Of a stretch of 64,000 nt of DNA, positions 33,201-45,443 are shown piece by piece. The position numbers were made by a program, and so were the translations under genes. The notes beneath the pieces are model-generated. The model was not told where the DNA came from, did no database searches, and saw nothing but the letters and a program-made list of their open reading frames with translations. The DNA comes from Schizochytrium sp. TIO01 (Eukaryota; Sar; Bigyra; Thraustochytrida; Thraustochytriidae): contig SMSO01000004.1 in assembly GCA_004764695.1 (NCBI GenBank), positions 394,501 through 458,500 on the forward strand, written 5' to 3'. How positions within the stretch are numbered: the first letter of the stretch is position 1; each line of letters starts with the position of its first letter.

Positions 33201-36200
33201 CAATTACTAAAGGTTTCTCTCTCTGCTGAGATCCCGCATCAAAGGAACTAGTGGACAATACATTGCTAGAGTTCTAGGCATCCGTTTGTAAAGGGCTTAT
33301 GGATATAAGGCTTGTAATGGAACATATTTAGAAAACCATAGTCGTATAGTTGAGAAATCAAGAACCAAAAGGGCTAATAAACATTCCCTAGAACCAAGAA
33401 TGCTGTCATCTGAATTGATGGATGATAAGATGAGTTCACCTAACCTCGTCAATTCTCTCTAACGCAGTTCAAGAATGTCTAAACCCCTCAACTTCTATGT
33501 GAATCAGTCTTCCTTGGAATTCAATTCTCGAGGATAGTAATCCGCTTACTCTTTAAACCAGTCCTTTGTAGACCTTTATCAAAGCTCTTGCCTTCATCTT
33601 CATAGTCGATCTCTAGCTGACCAGATTCATCTTTCAGTAGTCTCTGTCATTCCTTTGTGATTTGTAAAATCTAGAATAATACTCTTTTGCTATAAGTCAA
33701 GCGCCCCTTAAGCTGGCCATTACTGATGAAATTGCTCAGAGCTTATCCCTGGTCAGCTAAAGGTTGACTGGGAAAATGAAGGCAATGAGCATGTGGATGC
33801 ATAATTAGGCGCAAGAAGGCGGTTAGGCTAATCGAGTTGGCTATCTGCTGAGCTTGGTTGGATATAGACAATCAGTTAGGTTAGTTCATCTTTTAATTAA
33901 GAGACTAAGACACGACTTCATTTCTATCAGACAGAGCTCAAGGGGTTAAGTTAGCTCATTTCCTCGACCACAAAGTCAAGCTTGCTATTACCTATTCACT
34001 TGATTATACAATGCATTCTTCTTCCTGAGTTCCCCTAACCGTTTGTGATAGTCAAGTTCTTATCACATACGATTCCTAACTGAGACTTTAGAGCTCATAA
34101 TAGTGTGTCAAAGACTCTGGTAATGTAGTGAGTGCATGACCCTTGGATTGGAAATCTGAGCGTATATGTAAGAGCAAAAATTCGATACTTATCATCTCTG
34201 AATCAATGGAGGATGCGATCTATTTCTGAATTGCATTCAATGATTCAAAGTATTATGTTGAAAGTTTCGAAGAGTGCGAGGATGCTTTAGTATGTCAGGA
34301 GCTTTACTTATTTCGTAAATCAGCCTCTATGTAAATTTGCGATGTTTGTGAGCTGTTCCAATGTTATTATGAGCTGCGGAACGCATTTACGACCCAATAG
34401 TACCAGAACCCAAATTAGTACACATACAGCAATTCCGCAACGCATTTTCAAAATTCTCGCAATCATGTATTCGTTTACGATACTGATTTGGCTGATCTTC
34501 ATAAGAAACAGTTATATGTTATCGTTAGACTGCAGACTATCGTTCGATTCTTTTGACATGTATCTTAGGTCATGAAGATTATCGCACTTACCATGATACA
34601 CAATACATAAGCAACTGCGGAAGGAAAAGAGGGTGACTTTTTTATTGCTAACTTCTGTACTTTGATGCATTTACCAATTGGAGGTTACTCCTAAAATTCT
34701 ATGACTTTGGTACAAGCCCAAGTCCAAGTCCAAGTCCAAGTCCAAGCATATCGCTCTCGTAATACTAACTTGCACATAATGTTTGCTGTAGCGAGTGCTT
34801 CAAGAACAACTGTAGGTACTTATATCAAAGTCGAGGCTGTGAAAAGAAGGCCAGCTTCAGAATTTCTATACAACCAGCCGGATAAGCTTAGTTAACAGGG
34901 TATGCGTTTTGTTTCAGACGGCATTTCCGAGATCCTGACCAATAAGCTTGGCTCGTATAAGAATTCTTTCTTAAGGTACCCGCTTTCAACAACTCCCACC
35001 TTCATAAACACACGTACCAATAAGTTTTCTATCTCGTAATCTAAATTTAACACGTACTTAGGTGTCGTCAAGATACCCATTATGGGCAATGCGTGAGAAA
35101 ATTCGCGATAAGCTCCATCCAACAAATCTGCCTCATTCGTACCTGAATTCACGGTTATTTGAATTTCCAATTGTCAACGAAGAGCCAGAGTCATTAGCAA
35201 ACTGCTTAGTAACTTAGGGAAAGAGAGAAAGCATTATGTTGCATATAGAAATAGCCTAGTTAGTTCTCCTTCTTCTTCTTCTTCGAAAACAACTAGGTGT
35301 GTATATACATATATAATATAGGTGTTTTTCCAAGTAAGTAGAGGGATTATTGGAGTAGCCCCTGAAATGTGAGATACTTCAGATTAGAAAGGTTGTATGG
35401 AGTTCAAACTGCACTAGGTTGATTTGGAAACATGAAGTCCAAACCACGCTCCGAATACAACGGTCGGAGCTGGCCATGCGTCGCGTCGACTTGGTTGGAT
35501 CTTGGAGTTGTGAGTAACACCTCTCTTCTAGGTGGCTTGTTTTAACCATGAAAAGAATAAATTCATTGGCACCTACTATTGTCTTGTCTTTCGTTACAAT
35601 TCATGCTTCCCTGCTTATTATTAGTGGGTGTATGATATCTTTGTGCACAATTTTGTTCCAGAAGAAATGGGAGCGTCAATTGTAGTAATACGCCCCGTGT
35701 TCAGAAGAGCATTTTTGAAGGTTTAATTGATCGCGGCTCCGTGAGGAATGGATCGAGTTAGTCTTTAATTTTCTTTAGCTCTCGGAAAATTTACAAACTG
35801 TGTTAAATTGATTCCACTCGGTGCTTCGCTCTCTGCAAAAGAGGTGCTTCGACTTGTAGATGGCAACGCTCCAAATTTGCGGCCTGTTTGAAGTCATCCA
35901 TATAACATTTTAGTAGGTACGAGGGAAGTGTTGTCAGCGAAATTCCCAGACATAAACTAAAACATTTTTTTCAATTTCATTCTTTAAAATTATAGAGCGG
36001 AAGTACTTTCCAGCAAAACTTTACCAGCACAATCATGTGTCATTGTCGTATATTGGTTTGTCAATTCATTCAATTTGCTTTAGATTGCGTTAGTTTTAAT
36101 CAAGGGATGATCTTTACTCGCACGCAAAGTAAGTGCGGATTAACTGCGAGTCCTGAGGCCCGCAAGATCGCACAGAGGAAACTGCACCTCAATTCGATCA

Positions 36201-36950
36201 TTTTAAATGCGTCCTTTGAGCCGTGGTCCACAATCGTCCGAGCCGCTCACCTACTGTGCCATGATGGCAGGTTTACTTACCTCCGACAATGAAGTCGCCC
36301 TTGTCCTGCAAAGGCGCTCTTCTTCCTCTCTCGTTTCTTGTGTTTCCGAAAGTAAAATCCAGCGGCAAATCGTTCCTGGTCGCCACGCTGTCATGATAAG
36401 CTCTTCTTTTTGGAGCCCTTGAGCAGCTTTGGCGTTGAACTTCTGATAACGTCTGAGGTGGATGAACAGTGAACCACAATTATCCTGCCTTCCGGAGTCT
36501 TCCCTTTGTACACGTGCAGGCCACGCTGCGCGGGGCCCCGTTCCCTCCTAAAGATATCCCCACAGTCATCCCCACATCGTCTTTGCGGATGCTGCGCACA
36601 GTTGCCTTATATACCCCCTATATATAGGAATTCCATTAGCAGTCAGGGGTTATTAAAGAGCCTTTTCAGGTCGGAGCGATCGAAGCGAAGCCTGTTCTTG
36701 GCATCACGGTTGGATCGATGAGGCACCAGTCAAGCGCGACCCTCGTGTTCCTCCCACTTCAATCTCAGGCAAACCGAGGATATCCTGGAATGCGCCTTCT
36801 GCGTCCAGTATCGCTGTAAGCATTGCGGCGTCCATGGGAATGCACGACGCTCATGCGCAGCACGTCATTCGAAGCGAACTTGAAGCGCACCGAAGTCCCT
36901 AGATGCTTCCTATCCAGGCTCATTCTGCCAAGACTCTTCTTAGGACCAGA
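30237..36950. other. Gene-poor AT-rich intergenic region
   Basis: About 6.7 kb without a convincing gene on either strand; the longest frames are near 100 codons and show no domain. A short ATAATGATAAA repeat lies at about 30690-30735. No tRNA-like B box with matching acceptor stem, transposase or reverse transcriptase fragment was found by eye. Confidence 0.5.
34713..34746. repeat. CAAGTC hexanucleotide repeat
   Basis: About five tandem AAGTCC units within noncoding DNA. They generate a VQVQVQ frame that is not otherwise gene-like. Confidence 0.9.
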
Positions 36951-39655
36951 GTTTGACTTCTTCTTTCCGGACTGCTCACGAGCATAATAATTTATAGCAT
37001 AATATACATACGGAGGAACGTAAAGCTTTCTTGTTTTCTTTCTTTCTTTCTTTCACCGTGAGCTTCGAAGCAGCGCGAGCTCGAGCTCTTCGGGTTCCCT
37101 CCAAGAAATGTCTTTCTGATGCGCTAGCCTAGAACCTTTTCACGCTCAAGCCAAGCCAAGTTTCTGGCGGCACTTGGCAAACAAACAAGCAAACAAACAA
37201 ATTGAAACAAACAAACAAAACAAAACAAAATAAAACAAACAAACAAAACAAACAATCGTGTCGGCCAAAAGCACAGCAGCGTGATCGCGGGGCCTCTTGG
37301 TTCCTCCTAAGAGTTCTGTGGGCTCGCCCAGTAGCCTGCTCTGCCGTCCCGGAATTCCGACCGGCCGACACATTTAGTTCTCGCTTGCGCAGGACTTTCT
37401 CTCCTCTTGTGCACCGTTGGACGGGCAATTAATTGATCGATCGATCGATCAATCGATCGCAAGACCGACCTCGACACAGACTGTCCCATCTCTCGCTGGC
37501 TTCTGCCGTCATCGGGAGCGATATGTGGAGCGGCGTGGAAAGCGTCACGTCGAGGCTGATGGGCGGTGGTGGCGGAGAGGTAGACACAAAGCGACGCCAC
37601 GCCGTTGAGAAGCACCAACTCAGCAACACTTCAATGCATTGCCTTTGAGCTTGAGCTTGAGCTTGAGCTTGAGCTTGAGCTTGAGGTCGAAATTGAGCTC
37701 CTCAAGCTTGAAGTTGAAGTTGAAGTTGAAGTTGAAGTTGAAGTTGAAGTTGAACTAGAGCGTGAACATGAGCTCAAACGCAGACGAGCAAACCAACCTG
37801 AAAGCTTACAAGCCAACCAGAAGCTCAAGTTGAGCTTGACGTTGAACTTGAAGTCGAAGTTGAAATCCAAGTTGAGGTTCAAGTTGGACCTCCTGAACGC
37901 AGCCTTTGCACAGACCAAAGCCCTCGAAAAGGCGAGGCGTTTCCGTCTGTTTCAAAGGTGCTGCTCCCAGTCAAAGTCAGAGTCGGCAGCAGGTTCAGCC
38001 TTTCGAGCAAGACCTCGGCGGGAGCCCGTTCCCGCACGTGCTCAGACCACTCCGCTCCACATCGATGGACTTGTCTTGTCTTGCTGCCTTCCACTCGAGC
38101 TCCAAGCTCGGTGCGAGAGATGCCTGCATGCCTGCATGCCTGCTGTCTCCATCTGCGCTTTCGAGGGCAGCTTTCGAGGGGTCTTCGGAAACCCGCGCGA
38201 GATCAGCCCCCAAAAGATCGGGAGAGGGCGCCAAAGAGTTCGAGCGTGCTGCTCCGCCTGAAGAATCGGCCGAAGGTCCCTAACGCTTCTCGAGTTCTTC
38301 ACAGAATTCCAATCTCAATTCCGAAGTACTTTTTCCTCATACAGTAAGTTTGCTTTATTATTATTATTATTATTAAAAGTTAGAATAGAAATAGAATAAG
38401 ATAAAAATGAAGAATTTCAGAAATAAACATGCAAATGGACAAACATGCAGATGAATAAACATGCAAATGAATAAATGAGTGACTTAGAACCAGCTTGAGC
38501 GACGGCTGCCTACTGTAAGCTCCTGTCACTTTGTATAAAAAGGCCAAACAATCAAATCAAGGATAGAAAAGAGTTATCGTGGAAAAGCAGGAATCTTCCC
38601 GCCTTGACGTCGCGACTCCCACCTTGCCTTCTGGTCCATTTTCTGTGTCTTATATCATGCAATCCACCTCCTCTTCAAAACAATACAAACCTTACTCCCG
38701 CCACTCCCACCTGTGCTTTTCCCACCAGACCCCTCCCCTGCATCGCCCTTTAGTGGGGGTCACTCTGCACGTCCTCGCATCATCCTCTCCCCTCGCCCCA
38801 TATGTCTAGCCTGTTGTTTTCATTTCCAACCATGCCTCTCTGTCGCGCCTGCCCCTCTCGCCGAACCCGGGGCATCTTTCCTACTGTGGGAGAGTTAAGC
38901 CCCACAGCGTGTATTCCATTACTGTGCCTGGCCTCAGAGGCGCGTTCGCCGCTCGAGATTGTTCGTTCTGACCCAGCTGTCGAAAAGCGCTCTTGGTCGT
39001 CTTCCCTCTCACCAAAGCAAGCTCTTCGCCCTCCGCCAAAGCTTCGAATTACGCTTGGCTCCTTGCTCCAGGCTGCCTGCTCCCGCCTCTCCTGAGCACC
39101 TCCAGCTCCTCGCTTCATCCATCCAAGGCGGAGAGACAGCGGCAGAAAGAAAGCACAGGGAAGGAGGCAGGGAGGGAGGGAAAGAAAGAGGGGCCCTCCG
39201 GCTTCCTGTCCCGCCTTCGCACACCCTGCGTGCATGCGCGGCGTCTGGTGGCACTCGCGCCACCCTCCTGTGCTCCGCCAGAGCGACTGCAATCGTAGTA
39301 GATCGAAGAAGCTGCCGCCACCTCTGAGAGAGAGGGGCCAAGCTAAGCCAAGGCAGGGCAGGGAGGCAGCCGGCCGTGAGGTGGTGGTGGTGTGCAGGCC
39401 CTCCCTCGCCTTGGCTTGCTTGGGCGCCAGGTTCGGAGCCGCCGCAGCGGAATCGCGATCGGCCTTCGAGCGCTTCTTCTTCTGCCTGCGACGGAGAAGA
39501 GGAGGAGGGTGCGATACTGACTGACTGACTGTACTGGCGGGCGGGCGAGCCTAGAGGGCTTAGGGTATAGGTTAGGAGGGGCGGCGAAGGCGGAGGGGTG
39601 CAGGTGTACGGGACGGGGCGTATGGCGCGCTTGAGTCTTCTTTCTTTTGGGTCAA

Positions 39656-39731
<76 letters not shown>

Positions 39732-40130
39732 GTAAAGAAAGAGTAAAAGAAAGAGAGAAAAGAAAGAAAGGCGATCAATCGATCGATGGGATCAATAGCT
39801 CGAGAGCTCTTTGGAAAGCGCTTTGGAGAGCTGCTTTGCACGGCCCTCCACGCGTGAAGATGGAGCTCAGGAGAGCTCGTGAAGAGGCACAGGCCCCGAG
39901 GCAGGCAGGCAGGCAGGCAGGCAGGCTGAGGCAGCCTCGCTGGAAAAGTCAAAATTCAGATTGATTTGAATCGTTGAACTTACTTGAAAATTCAGAGCTG
40001 AGAAGAACTGAGGTGTTGGAAGAAAGCGGAGGTTAGTTGATTACGTTCCAATATGAAGGAACCACTCTCTCTCTCTTTCTCTCTCTTTCTCTCTCTTTTT
40101 CTCTATTGCTCGATAGGCTTTGATTGATTG

Positions 40131-40192
<62 letters not shown>

Positions 40193-40320
40193 TGTTTGTT
40201 TGTTTGTTTATTTATTTGTGTGTTTGTTTGGTTGAGTGATTAATTGATTGCTCACTCTAAAAGTGGTGGGAAGTGAGAGGGTAGGAAGGTACTAGGAAGG
40301 TACTACCTCGAGGCGATTCT
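36951..40320. repeat. Microsatellite-dense region
   Basis: At least ten different simple repeats crowd into 3.4 kb: TTTC at about 37035-37053, AAAC at 37171-37254, GATC/CGAT at 37433-37459, GAGCTT then GTTGAA hexamers at 37644-37755, TTA at 38354-38375, GGGA at about 39160-39185, GAAA at 39655-39731, GGCA at 39900-39925, CTCT/CTTT at 40063-40105, and TTGA/TTGT at 40121-40215. Overlapping frames of 100-218 codons on both strands are repeat artefacts. No gene was identified, although the right end must contain the promoter of the gene starting near 40356. Confidence 0.85.
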
Positions 40321-40355
40321 CCGTTTGGATTGAGTAAGTTTGGAGAAGAAGAGGA

Positions 40356-42974
40356 ATGATGAAAGAAATTCAAAAATGGCTACAGATGGATCGACTGCCA
40401 GCAAATCCGAAACCGGAGTCGGCGCGATCGACACCGGCACGAATCGAAGCAGCGACTCGCCCTGCGCAGTTGGAAATGATGCACGAAGAAGACGGCCAGC
40501 CGCGCCAGGCCAAGGAGGCAGCGTACACCTCCTTGCCCATGGCCGAGGACGTGGAGGCCGCTCCTGCACGGAGATGCGAGGCCATCCGCTCCTCCACCAA
40601 GCTCCGCCGCGCCGCTGTGCTCCTTGTGGCGCTCGTGGCTGTGATTGGACTCGCCTCCGTCGCACTCTCTGGACCCCAGGACGGCCGCGGACCCCGCCAG
40701 GGCGGAGAGGACCGCGACTTTGAAGGCGATATGGATCAGAACGGCGATATGCAGCAGGCCCAGAACGGCCAGAACCACGGCTTCAAGATGAACAACAAGA
40801 TGTTCATGATGCGCCGCAGCGACGGCGAAGATGGTGACAACCAGCAACAGCAGCAGCGTGACCAGGACTTCGATGGCGTCCAGAACTGGGACGACAGTGA
40901 AGTTGAAGAGCCTGTTCAGCGCACTAAGGAAGGCCGTATTGACCTCGGAAACGTTCTCAAGGGTGACTTCGATGGTCAAGATGACGATTTTGAAGACCGC
41001 CAGCAGCAGCGTGACCAGGACTTTGGTGACTTCGAGGGTCGCCCCCAGCAGCAGCGCGGCCAGGACTTTGGCGACTTCGAGGGTCGCCCCCAGCAGCATC
41101 GCGGCCAGGACTTTGGTGACTTCGAAGGTCGCCCCCAGCAGCAGCGCGGCCAGGACTTTGGTGACTTCGAGGGTCGCCCTCAGCAGCAGCAGCAGCGTGG
41201 CCAGGGATTTGGTGACTTCGAGGGTCGCCCTCAGCAGCAGCAGCAGCGTGGCCAGGGATTTGGCGGATTCTTCGGTCGCTTCTTTGGCGAGAGCCAGCCT
41301 GAGCAAGATCAGGAGGGCCCTGGCGGCAAGCGCCCTCCCCCTCCTGGACCTCACGGCCCTCCCCCTCCTGGACCTCACGGCCCTCCCCCTCCTGGACCTC
41401 ACGGCCCTCCTCCTCCTGGACCTCACGGCCCTCCTCCTCCTGGACCTCACGGCCCTCCTCCTCCTGGACCCCACGGCCCTCCTCCTCCTGGTCCTCACGG
41501 CCCTTTCCACCACCCCGGATGCTACCCTCCTCCTCCGCCCCCTCCTCACCACAAGCCCCATAACCACACTCACCCGAACGGTACCAAGTCTGAGCTGATC
41601 GTAAAGGAGTGCTCTGAGGACTTCGAGAAGCTCTGCGGCAACCCCGGCTCAAACCTTACGTCTGTTGTAGACTTTGAGGAGTGTGTTTCCAAGCACTTCT
41701 ACGCCTTGAGTCACAAGTGCCACAAGGCCATGTTCATGACCAAGTTCGGCATGCCCTTCCACTACCCCCCTTCTCTTCTTAACCACACTCTCGTCCACGC
41801 TGCCTTCAAATCCTGTAAGAAGGATGCCGTTGAGCTCTGCCCCAAGCAGGTGAAGCACCTCGAGCCCTTCAACATGTGCCAGCTCTATGGAGTCGGCCTC
41901 TGCCTCAAGACCGCTAACGCTTCGGACGTCTCTGATGAGTGCAAGTCTGCTATTGGCAACTTTACTGACTTCACCGTACCCTCAGACTACGACCGCGAGA
42001 CCTTTATGCTCCCTCGTGGACCCAAGCCCTCTGGTGATTTCCGTGATGAGCCCCAGGGCCCTGAGATGGAGGACAAGTTTGATGCGGACTTCTTCCAGGG
42101 AAAGCGCAATCAGGAGCAGGACTTCCGTGGCGAGCGTAACCAGGAGGACAACTTCCGCGGCGGCTTCCGTGGCGAGCGTAACCAGGAGGACAACTTCCGC
42201 GGCGGCTTCCGTGGCGAGCGTGACCAGGAGGACAACTTCCGCGGCGGCTTCCGTGGTGAGCGCAACCAGGAGGATGACTTCCGCGGCGGCTTCCGTGGTG
42301 AGCGCAACCAGGAGGATGACTTCCGCGGCGGCTTCCGTGGTGAGCGCAACCAGGAGATGAACCAATACCGTGGTGACTTCCGTGGTGAGCGCAACCAGCA
42401 GATGAACCAATACCGCGGTGACTTCCGTGGTGAGCGCAACCAGCAGATGAACCAGTACCGTGGTGAGCACGACCAGGAGGACCAGGACTTCAAGCGCTTC
42501 TACGGCCACGGCCACCTCCATGGCCGCTTTCACGGCCACCAGCACTCTGATAACATGATGATGCGCTCTAGCGACCGTCAGTTCTACCAGCGTGGTGAGC
42601 AGAACATGATGTCTTCTTACGGTGGTCATTACCAAGGTGAGGAGCAGGATCAGGAGCGCTTCGGTGGATACCGCCAGAGTGGCCGTTTTGGCGGCTACCG
42701 TGGTGGCTTCAACGGCCGTGAGAGCTACGGCGAGGATGACATGGAGTACCAGGAGCATGATTTTGCCAGCATGGTGTTCCACGGCCTCGTACACCTTGTG
42801 TTCATGTTCTTTATCTTTAAGCTTGTGCACAAGTGCTGCGTGACCTGCGCTAACAGCCCTGCATACAAGAACGTTGCCGCTCGCATCGACGGCGAGCTCA
42901 ACCGCAAGGTTAACACTACTGAGGTGACCGGCCTCTCTACCGAGGCTGAGAACGCCAAGCTTGCCTCCGTGTAA
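40356..42974 (+). CDS. Repeat-rich membrane protein with GLG1-like cysteine motifs
   Basis: 872 residues from ATG at 40356; a downstream in-frame ATG near 40386 could also serve. A hydrophobic helix (AAVLLVALVAVIGLASVALS, about 85-104) behind a basic KLRR stretch looks like a signal anchor. Then come about six copies of a RGQDFGDFEGRPQQQ unit (215-305), eight copies of PPPPGPHG (328-390), and a cysteine-rich domain (about 417-535) with CSEDFEKLC, CVSKHF...CHKAMF, CKKDAVELC and CKSAIGNF elements. These match the C-x3-D-x3-C / C-x6-C rhythm of Golgi GLG1 repeats. About eight RGERNQEDNFRGG units follow (590-710), then a C-terminal hydrophobic helix (about 803-824) and a short cytosolic tail with CCVTC. 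Codon use is strongly biased, as expected for a highly expressed gene. A secretory-pathway or cell-surface role is inferred; the function is not known. Confidence 0.85.
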   Translation: MMKEIQKWLQMDRLPANPKPESARSTPARIEAATRPAQLEMMHEEDGQPRQAKEAAYTSLPMAEDVEAAPARRCEAIRSSTKLRRAAVLLVALVAVIGLASVALSGPQDGRGPRQGGEDRDFEGDMDQNGDMQQAQNGQNHGFKMNNKMFMMRRSDGEDGDNQQQQQRDQDFDGVQNWDDSEVEEPVQRTKEGRIDLGNVLKGDFDGQDDDFEDRQQQRDQDFGDFEGRPQQQRGQDFGDFEGRPQQHRGQDFGDFEGRPQQQRGQDFGDFEGRPQQQQQRGQGFGDFEGRPQQQQQRGQGFGGFFGRFFGESQPEQDQEGPGGKRPPPPGPHGPPPPGPHGPPPPGPHGPPPPGPHGPPPPGPHGPPPPGPHGPPPPGPHGPFHHPGCYPPPPPPPHHKPHNHTHPNGTKSELIVKECSEDFEKLCGNPGSNLTSVVDFEECVSKHFYALSHKCHKAMFMTKFGMPFHYPPSLLNHTLVHAAFKSCKKDAVELCPKQVKHLEPFNMCQLYGVGLCLKTANASDVSDECKSAIGNFTDFTVPSDYDRETFMLPRGPKPSGDFRDEPQGPEMEDKFDADFFQGKRNQEQDFRGERNQEDNFRGGFRGERNQEDNFRGGFRGERDQEDNFRGGFRGERNQEDDFRGGFRGERNQEDDFRGGFRGERNQEMNQYRGDFRGERNQQMNQYRGDFRGERNQQMNQYRGEHDQEDQDFKRFYGHGHLHGRFHGHQHSDNMMMRSSDRQFYQRGEQNMMSSYGGHYQGEEQDQERFGGYRQSGRFGGYRGGFNGRESYGEDDMEYQEHDFASMVFHGLVHLVFMFFIFKLVHKCCVTCANSPAYKNVAARIDGELNRKVNTTEVTGLSTEAENAKLASV

Positions 42975-43909
42975 GTAGGTAAATTCTTTTCTTATCCTTC
43001 CCTTATTAAACCTTCCTCAGAAGGTAGAATGTAAAAGGGATAAGTTCAAGACATAAGACTCATCTCCGCACGATAAATCTAAAGTACCAGCCCTGTCCTA
43101 TCAGGAATTAATTTTGTGGCGACCTCAAGATAAGAGCCACTCCCAAGAAAGTCATCATTCTCAAGAAGCAAGTAAAAATTGGTTTCGGTTTCAATCAAGG
43201 AGGCTGGCTACCTTGCCGTGCCACGCCAAGAATGCACGTTCTCAAGAGTTTCTTTTCTGAGGTGTCATTGCCTCATTTTCAACAATGACTCCTTTTTGCC
43301 TCTTTATGTTTGGCCGCCTCCGTGGTCCTTCACCTGTGCAATATGTACGCAAGATCAAATCACTTATATTCTTTCTACTCCCAGACAGACTTGATTACGC
43401 TATCGATACTTGACTCTCTTTGACATCCTCCCTCGAATATTTCAAAAGTAAACAGCATGATGGAACTTGTATAAAATACACATGTATGAATTTAGTCTTG
43501 CCACCCCTCTCTTTCGTCATCATCGCTTCCTTCTGGTATCTCCATTAACTGGGCTTTTTAGGGGTTTTCCATGTGCTGTTTATTTTTAATTAAAACCCTC
43601 AATTGAGAAAGACAATAGAGCGGGATACCCCTTTATGGATTGAAGTCGTGCCCCTCTCTCCCTTTGATTATCATGGTACTCTGCCGGCTTCAAATATTTA
43701 AAACCTAGGTTGATTGTGCCGCATGGGCTTTGGTCATGTGTGTTATTTCAGACAAGGTGAAAGTACGATGTGGGCAGCACAATTTGCCTGAGGCTACAAC
43801 TGCATGAGTGACGTTTTAGTAATTTTGACGATCAGAACCAGCTCAAGGATCCGGAACGTAAAGACTGACGTGGTCTATCGAAAAACATCTTCCTCCTTTC
43901 AGTCTAGAT
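42975..43909. other. Intergenic region left of the direct repeat
   Basis: Holds the 3' region of the repeat-rich membrane-protein gene. No gene and no clear coding trace seen. It ends where the 207-bp direct repeat begins. Confidence 0.5.
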
Positions 43910-44116
43910 TGAAAGGGTTTCCGAAAACCTTATTCAAGCTCGTACCGCCTCTCTTCAGTCTCTAACCCATTACAATTCTACTAAGCTGCTCTTTAAAAAG
44001 GTCAATCAATGTTGCTAATAGATTATTCATCGACCCAATTTCATTCAACCAAGAGCGTTTCTCATTAAACTCGGAACATCCACTGAGCCATCACTAACTA
44101 GGTTCCAAAAGTAAAC
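43910..44116. repeat. Left 207-bp direct repeat
   Basis: Starts TGAAAGGGTTTCC and ends CAAAAGTAAAC. It matches 55602-55808 at 204 of 207 positions. On the minus strand it carries the 3' end of the same broken gene as the right copy (stop at 43962-43964), without that gene's 5' part. The ORF at 44124 starts seven bases inside. Confidence 0.97.
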
Positions 44117-44123
44117 CCCTGCT

Positions 44124-44561
44124 ATGTACAGGGACTACACGTTTGCGACCCGTGGCTTCAACCCGAAATTCGAAAAGTTCTGGGGAATGTACTCAAGGGA
44201 GGTCGCCAGAGAAAGATGCACGCGTTCGATGGATTCTTTGGTCCACCGGTATGAGGATGTATGTTACGACCACCCACGGTCAGATGCAGTCAAAGAGGCT
44301 GCCCGTTTCTACCTCGACTTTCTCAGAACACAGCCTTACGAGGGCTCTGACTGCTCATTGCTTGCACGATTTTTTTTTGCGTGGCTCTTGCGTAAACGTG
44401 CTCCATTTCCTGTTCGCATGAAGAGACCGCAGCTCTACAAGTTTGCTATTATAACTGAAGTCATGCATCCTAAAAATCAAGACGATGTGCTCACGGCCGC
44501 CGTCCATGAGGATTATGATGTCCTCTGTGCCTTCTGCGTGCGCGCGGTACTGGGCGATTAA
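44124..44561 (+). CDS. Small hypothetical protein beside the left repeat
   Basis: 145 residues from ATG at 44124, directly after the left direct repeat, with an in-frame stop (TAA) just upstream in the repeat, so this start is forced. I do not recognise the family. The protein is rich in aromatic and charged residues with alternating helices, including a hydrophobic stretch LARFFFAWLLRKR near 80-92 too short and too charged to be a clear membrane span. Any promoter would have to lie inside the direct repeat. Composition is richer in GC than in the genes further right. No partner or function can be inferred beyond membership of the element. Confidence 0.55.
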   Translation: MYRDYTFATRGFNPKFEKFWGMYSREVARERCTRSMDSLVHRYEDVCYDHPRSDAVKEAARFYLDFLRTQPYEGSDCSLLARFFFAWLLRKRAPFPVRMKRPQLYKFAIITEVMHPKNQDDVLTAAVHEDYDVLCAFCVRAVLGD

Positions 44562-44631
44562 GTTGTCCTAACCCGAAATTTAGAACTTTCCAAATATTAA
44601 GGGAGTCTGTTATTCTATTACACTAGTATTG

Positions 44632-45256
44632 TTAGTTGGTGAGTGCCAAAGTAGTACAAATGCGCTTGGTCTTATTCCTGCTCATTTGTGGAGTTGCTTG
44701 AATATAAAGCGTATCGCTACTTGCATCAATGGCCATGATGCTCTCACCAAGCTTACTAAACTCAATCATAAACGAGTGGAAATCGTTGTGCTTGTCAACT
44801 AAGCGTTCAGCGACGCGCTGCGCGTACACAAAGTTCACACTCCTGTCGAAGGTAGCGTGGTCGCGCAAGTTCTTGATCTTCTTGGACCCCGGGCCATAGT
44901 GGTAGTTGTTCCACTGGCGCTTGTCCATCGTCGTAGCAATCTTGTTCACCATCCCATTCATCTCGGCGTAGCGCCCCACGTTCATTTCGAATTTGTCCTT
45001 CGCCTTGTCACTCAGCGTCTTGTAAGTGTCGATGCCCTCCACGCGACGCAAGGTATGCCGGGCCTCGGCGTCAGTGATGGTCTTACGCTTACGGCCACGC
45101 CCCCCCCTTCGCCAGGCTGTCGCTCAGAGAATGCACCACGTTACCAGCACCGTCCAGAACTTCAACCGTCTCCCCGCGAAACATCGAACCGACCGCGCTC
45201 AGCGTAGCCATGCCCAGGCTCACGAAATCATCGCGCCGAGGACTTTGCATCATCAT
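44632..45256 (-). pseudogene. Frameshifted hypothetical gene of the element
   Basis: A reading frame starting MMMQSPRRDDFVSLG at 45256 runs to a run of eight C (plus strand, about 45108-45115), where the frame is lost. One extra base there would join it to the 139-codon frame that continues RKRKTITDAEARHTL and ends at 44632, giving about 208 residues. Both halves have the same codon style and no other break, so a real recent frameshift or a homopolymer sequencing error are equally possible. The product is unrecognised: basic, helical, with a conserved-looking WNNYHYGPGSKK patch. Its ATGATGATGCAA start resembles the ATGATGCAA starts at 45741 and 48355, suggesting a shared 5' element. Confidence 0.6.
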
Positions 45257-45443
45257 CAAAGCTTCATGGCGAACATGGGGGTCACGTAAGGAAACTTAGT
45301 CGAACCATGACAGTTTGACCGATAAACTAAGGAACCCGCTTGAAGGGCTGCAAGCTGGTAAATTTTCGATACCGGGGAATCCATCGATTTTGGAGAATTA
45401 CCAAACAAATTATGTTTGGTAAGTAAATCCCAGTCTGTACCCC

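Noticed and set aside
37605-38261. 218-codon plus-strand ORF rich in ELEVE repeats
   Set aside because: It is produced by GAGCTT and GTTGAA hexamers. The rest of the translation has no domain, and several overlapping frames are equally long.
40380-41652. Long antisense ORFs (397 and 231 codons) opposite the repeat-rich membrane-protein gene
   Set aside because: Strong codon bias and trinucleotide repeats in the sense gene leave antisense frames open. The translations are RRRAV or EEEGR strings.
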